Positions 22,723 to 22,724 of a stretch of 22,724 nucleotides of DNA are shown here, one piece after another. Each line of letters starts with the position of its first letter. Position 1 is the first letter of the stretch. Under the pieces are notes generated by a model, which was not told the origin of the DNA, searched no databases, and saw nothing but the letters and a program-made list of their open reading frames with translations. The translations under genes and the position numbers were made by a program. The stretch is from Lentisphaerota bacterium (GTDB lineage: Bacteria; Verrucomicrobiota; Kiritimatiellia; RFP12; UBA1067), in contig JALHET010000015.1 of NCBI GenBank assembly GCA_022839525.1, positions 14,078 to 36,801 of the forward strand, written 5' to 3'.

Positions 22723-22724
22723 CA

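Overview
The window looks like chromosomal DNA from a GC-rich member of the Planctomycetes-Verrucomicrobia-Chlamydiae group, most likely Kiritimatiellota, Lentisphaerota or Verrucomicrobiota. This placement is inferred from the mix of gene families, not from a marker gene: an autotransporter-associated beta-strand-repeat surface protein, a tandem DUF1080 protein, a Tat-exported protein of unknown function, an exported HpcH/HpaI aldolase, a glycosidase-like lipoprotein and a type III glutamine synthetase. There are no tRNA, rRNA, CRISPR, insertion-sequence or phage genes. Coding density is high and no gene-free stretch exceeds 300 bases.

Left part (1-5605, all + strand). A Na+/phosphate cotransporter with a C-terminal PhoU-like domain is cut by the left edge. 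Then come 211 bases without a recognisable feature, and a decayed remnant (1756-2153) of a large exported protein. Next are a Tat-signal protein of unknown function, a 12-helix-type membrane protein resembling the MOP flippase/ANKH group, and an HpcH/HpaI-type aldolase with a signal peptide. The last two each have a good sigma70-type promoter whose -10 box lies only 8-9 bases before the ATG, so their mRNAs should be leaderless or nearly so.

Centre (5650-14435, all + strand). This is the most interesting block. An AraC-type regulator with a cupin sensor domain precedes a run of four genes: a glycosidase-like lipoprotein, a 913-residue beta-strand-repeat surface protein with a discoidin-like segment, a secreted NodB-type polysaccharide deacetylase, and a GH20-like TIM-barrel protein without a signal peptide. 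The 12-base sequence TTTTTCCAAACA occurs exactly once upstream of the regulator and once upstream of the first structural gene. In the second place it sits where a -35 box is missing before an extended -10. I read the block as a regulator-controlled locus for handling an amino-sugar-containing glycan at or near the cell surface. The substrate is not known.

Right part (14572-20296, - strand). This holds glutamine-dependent NAD+ synthase, type III glutamine synthetase (with a possible sigma54 promoter) and a MOFRL-type glycerate 2-kinase. A GT4-like glycosyltransferase (20437-21735, + strand) is transcribed divergently from the kinase. It is followed by a compact array of perfect hairpins (21770-21846). 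A tandem DUF1080 protein on the - strand runs off the right edge.
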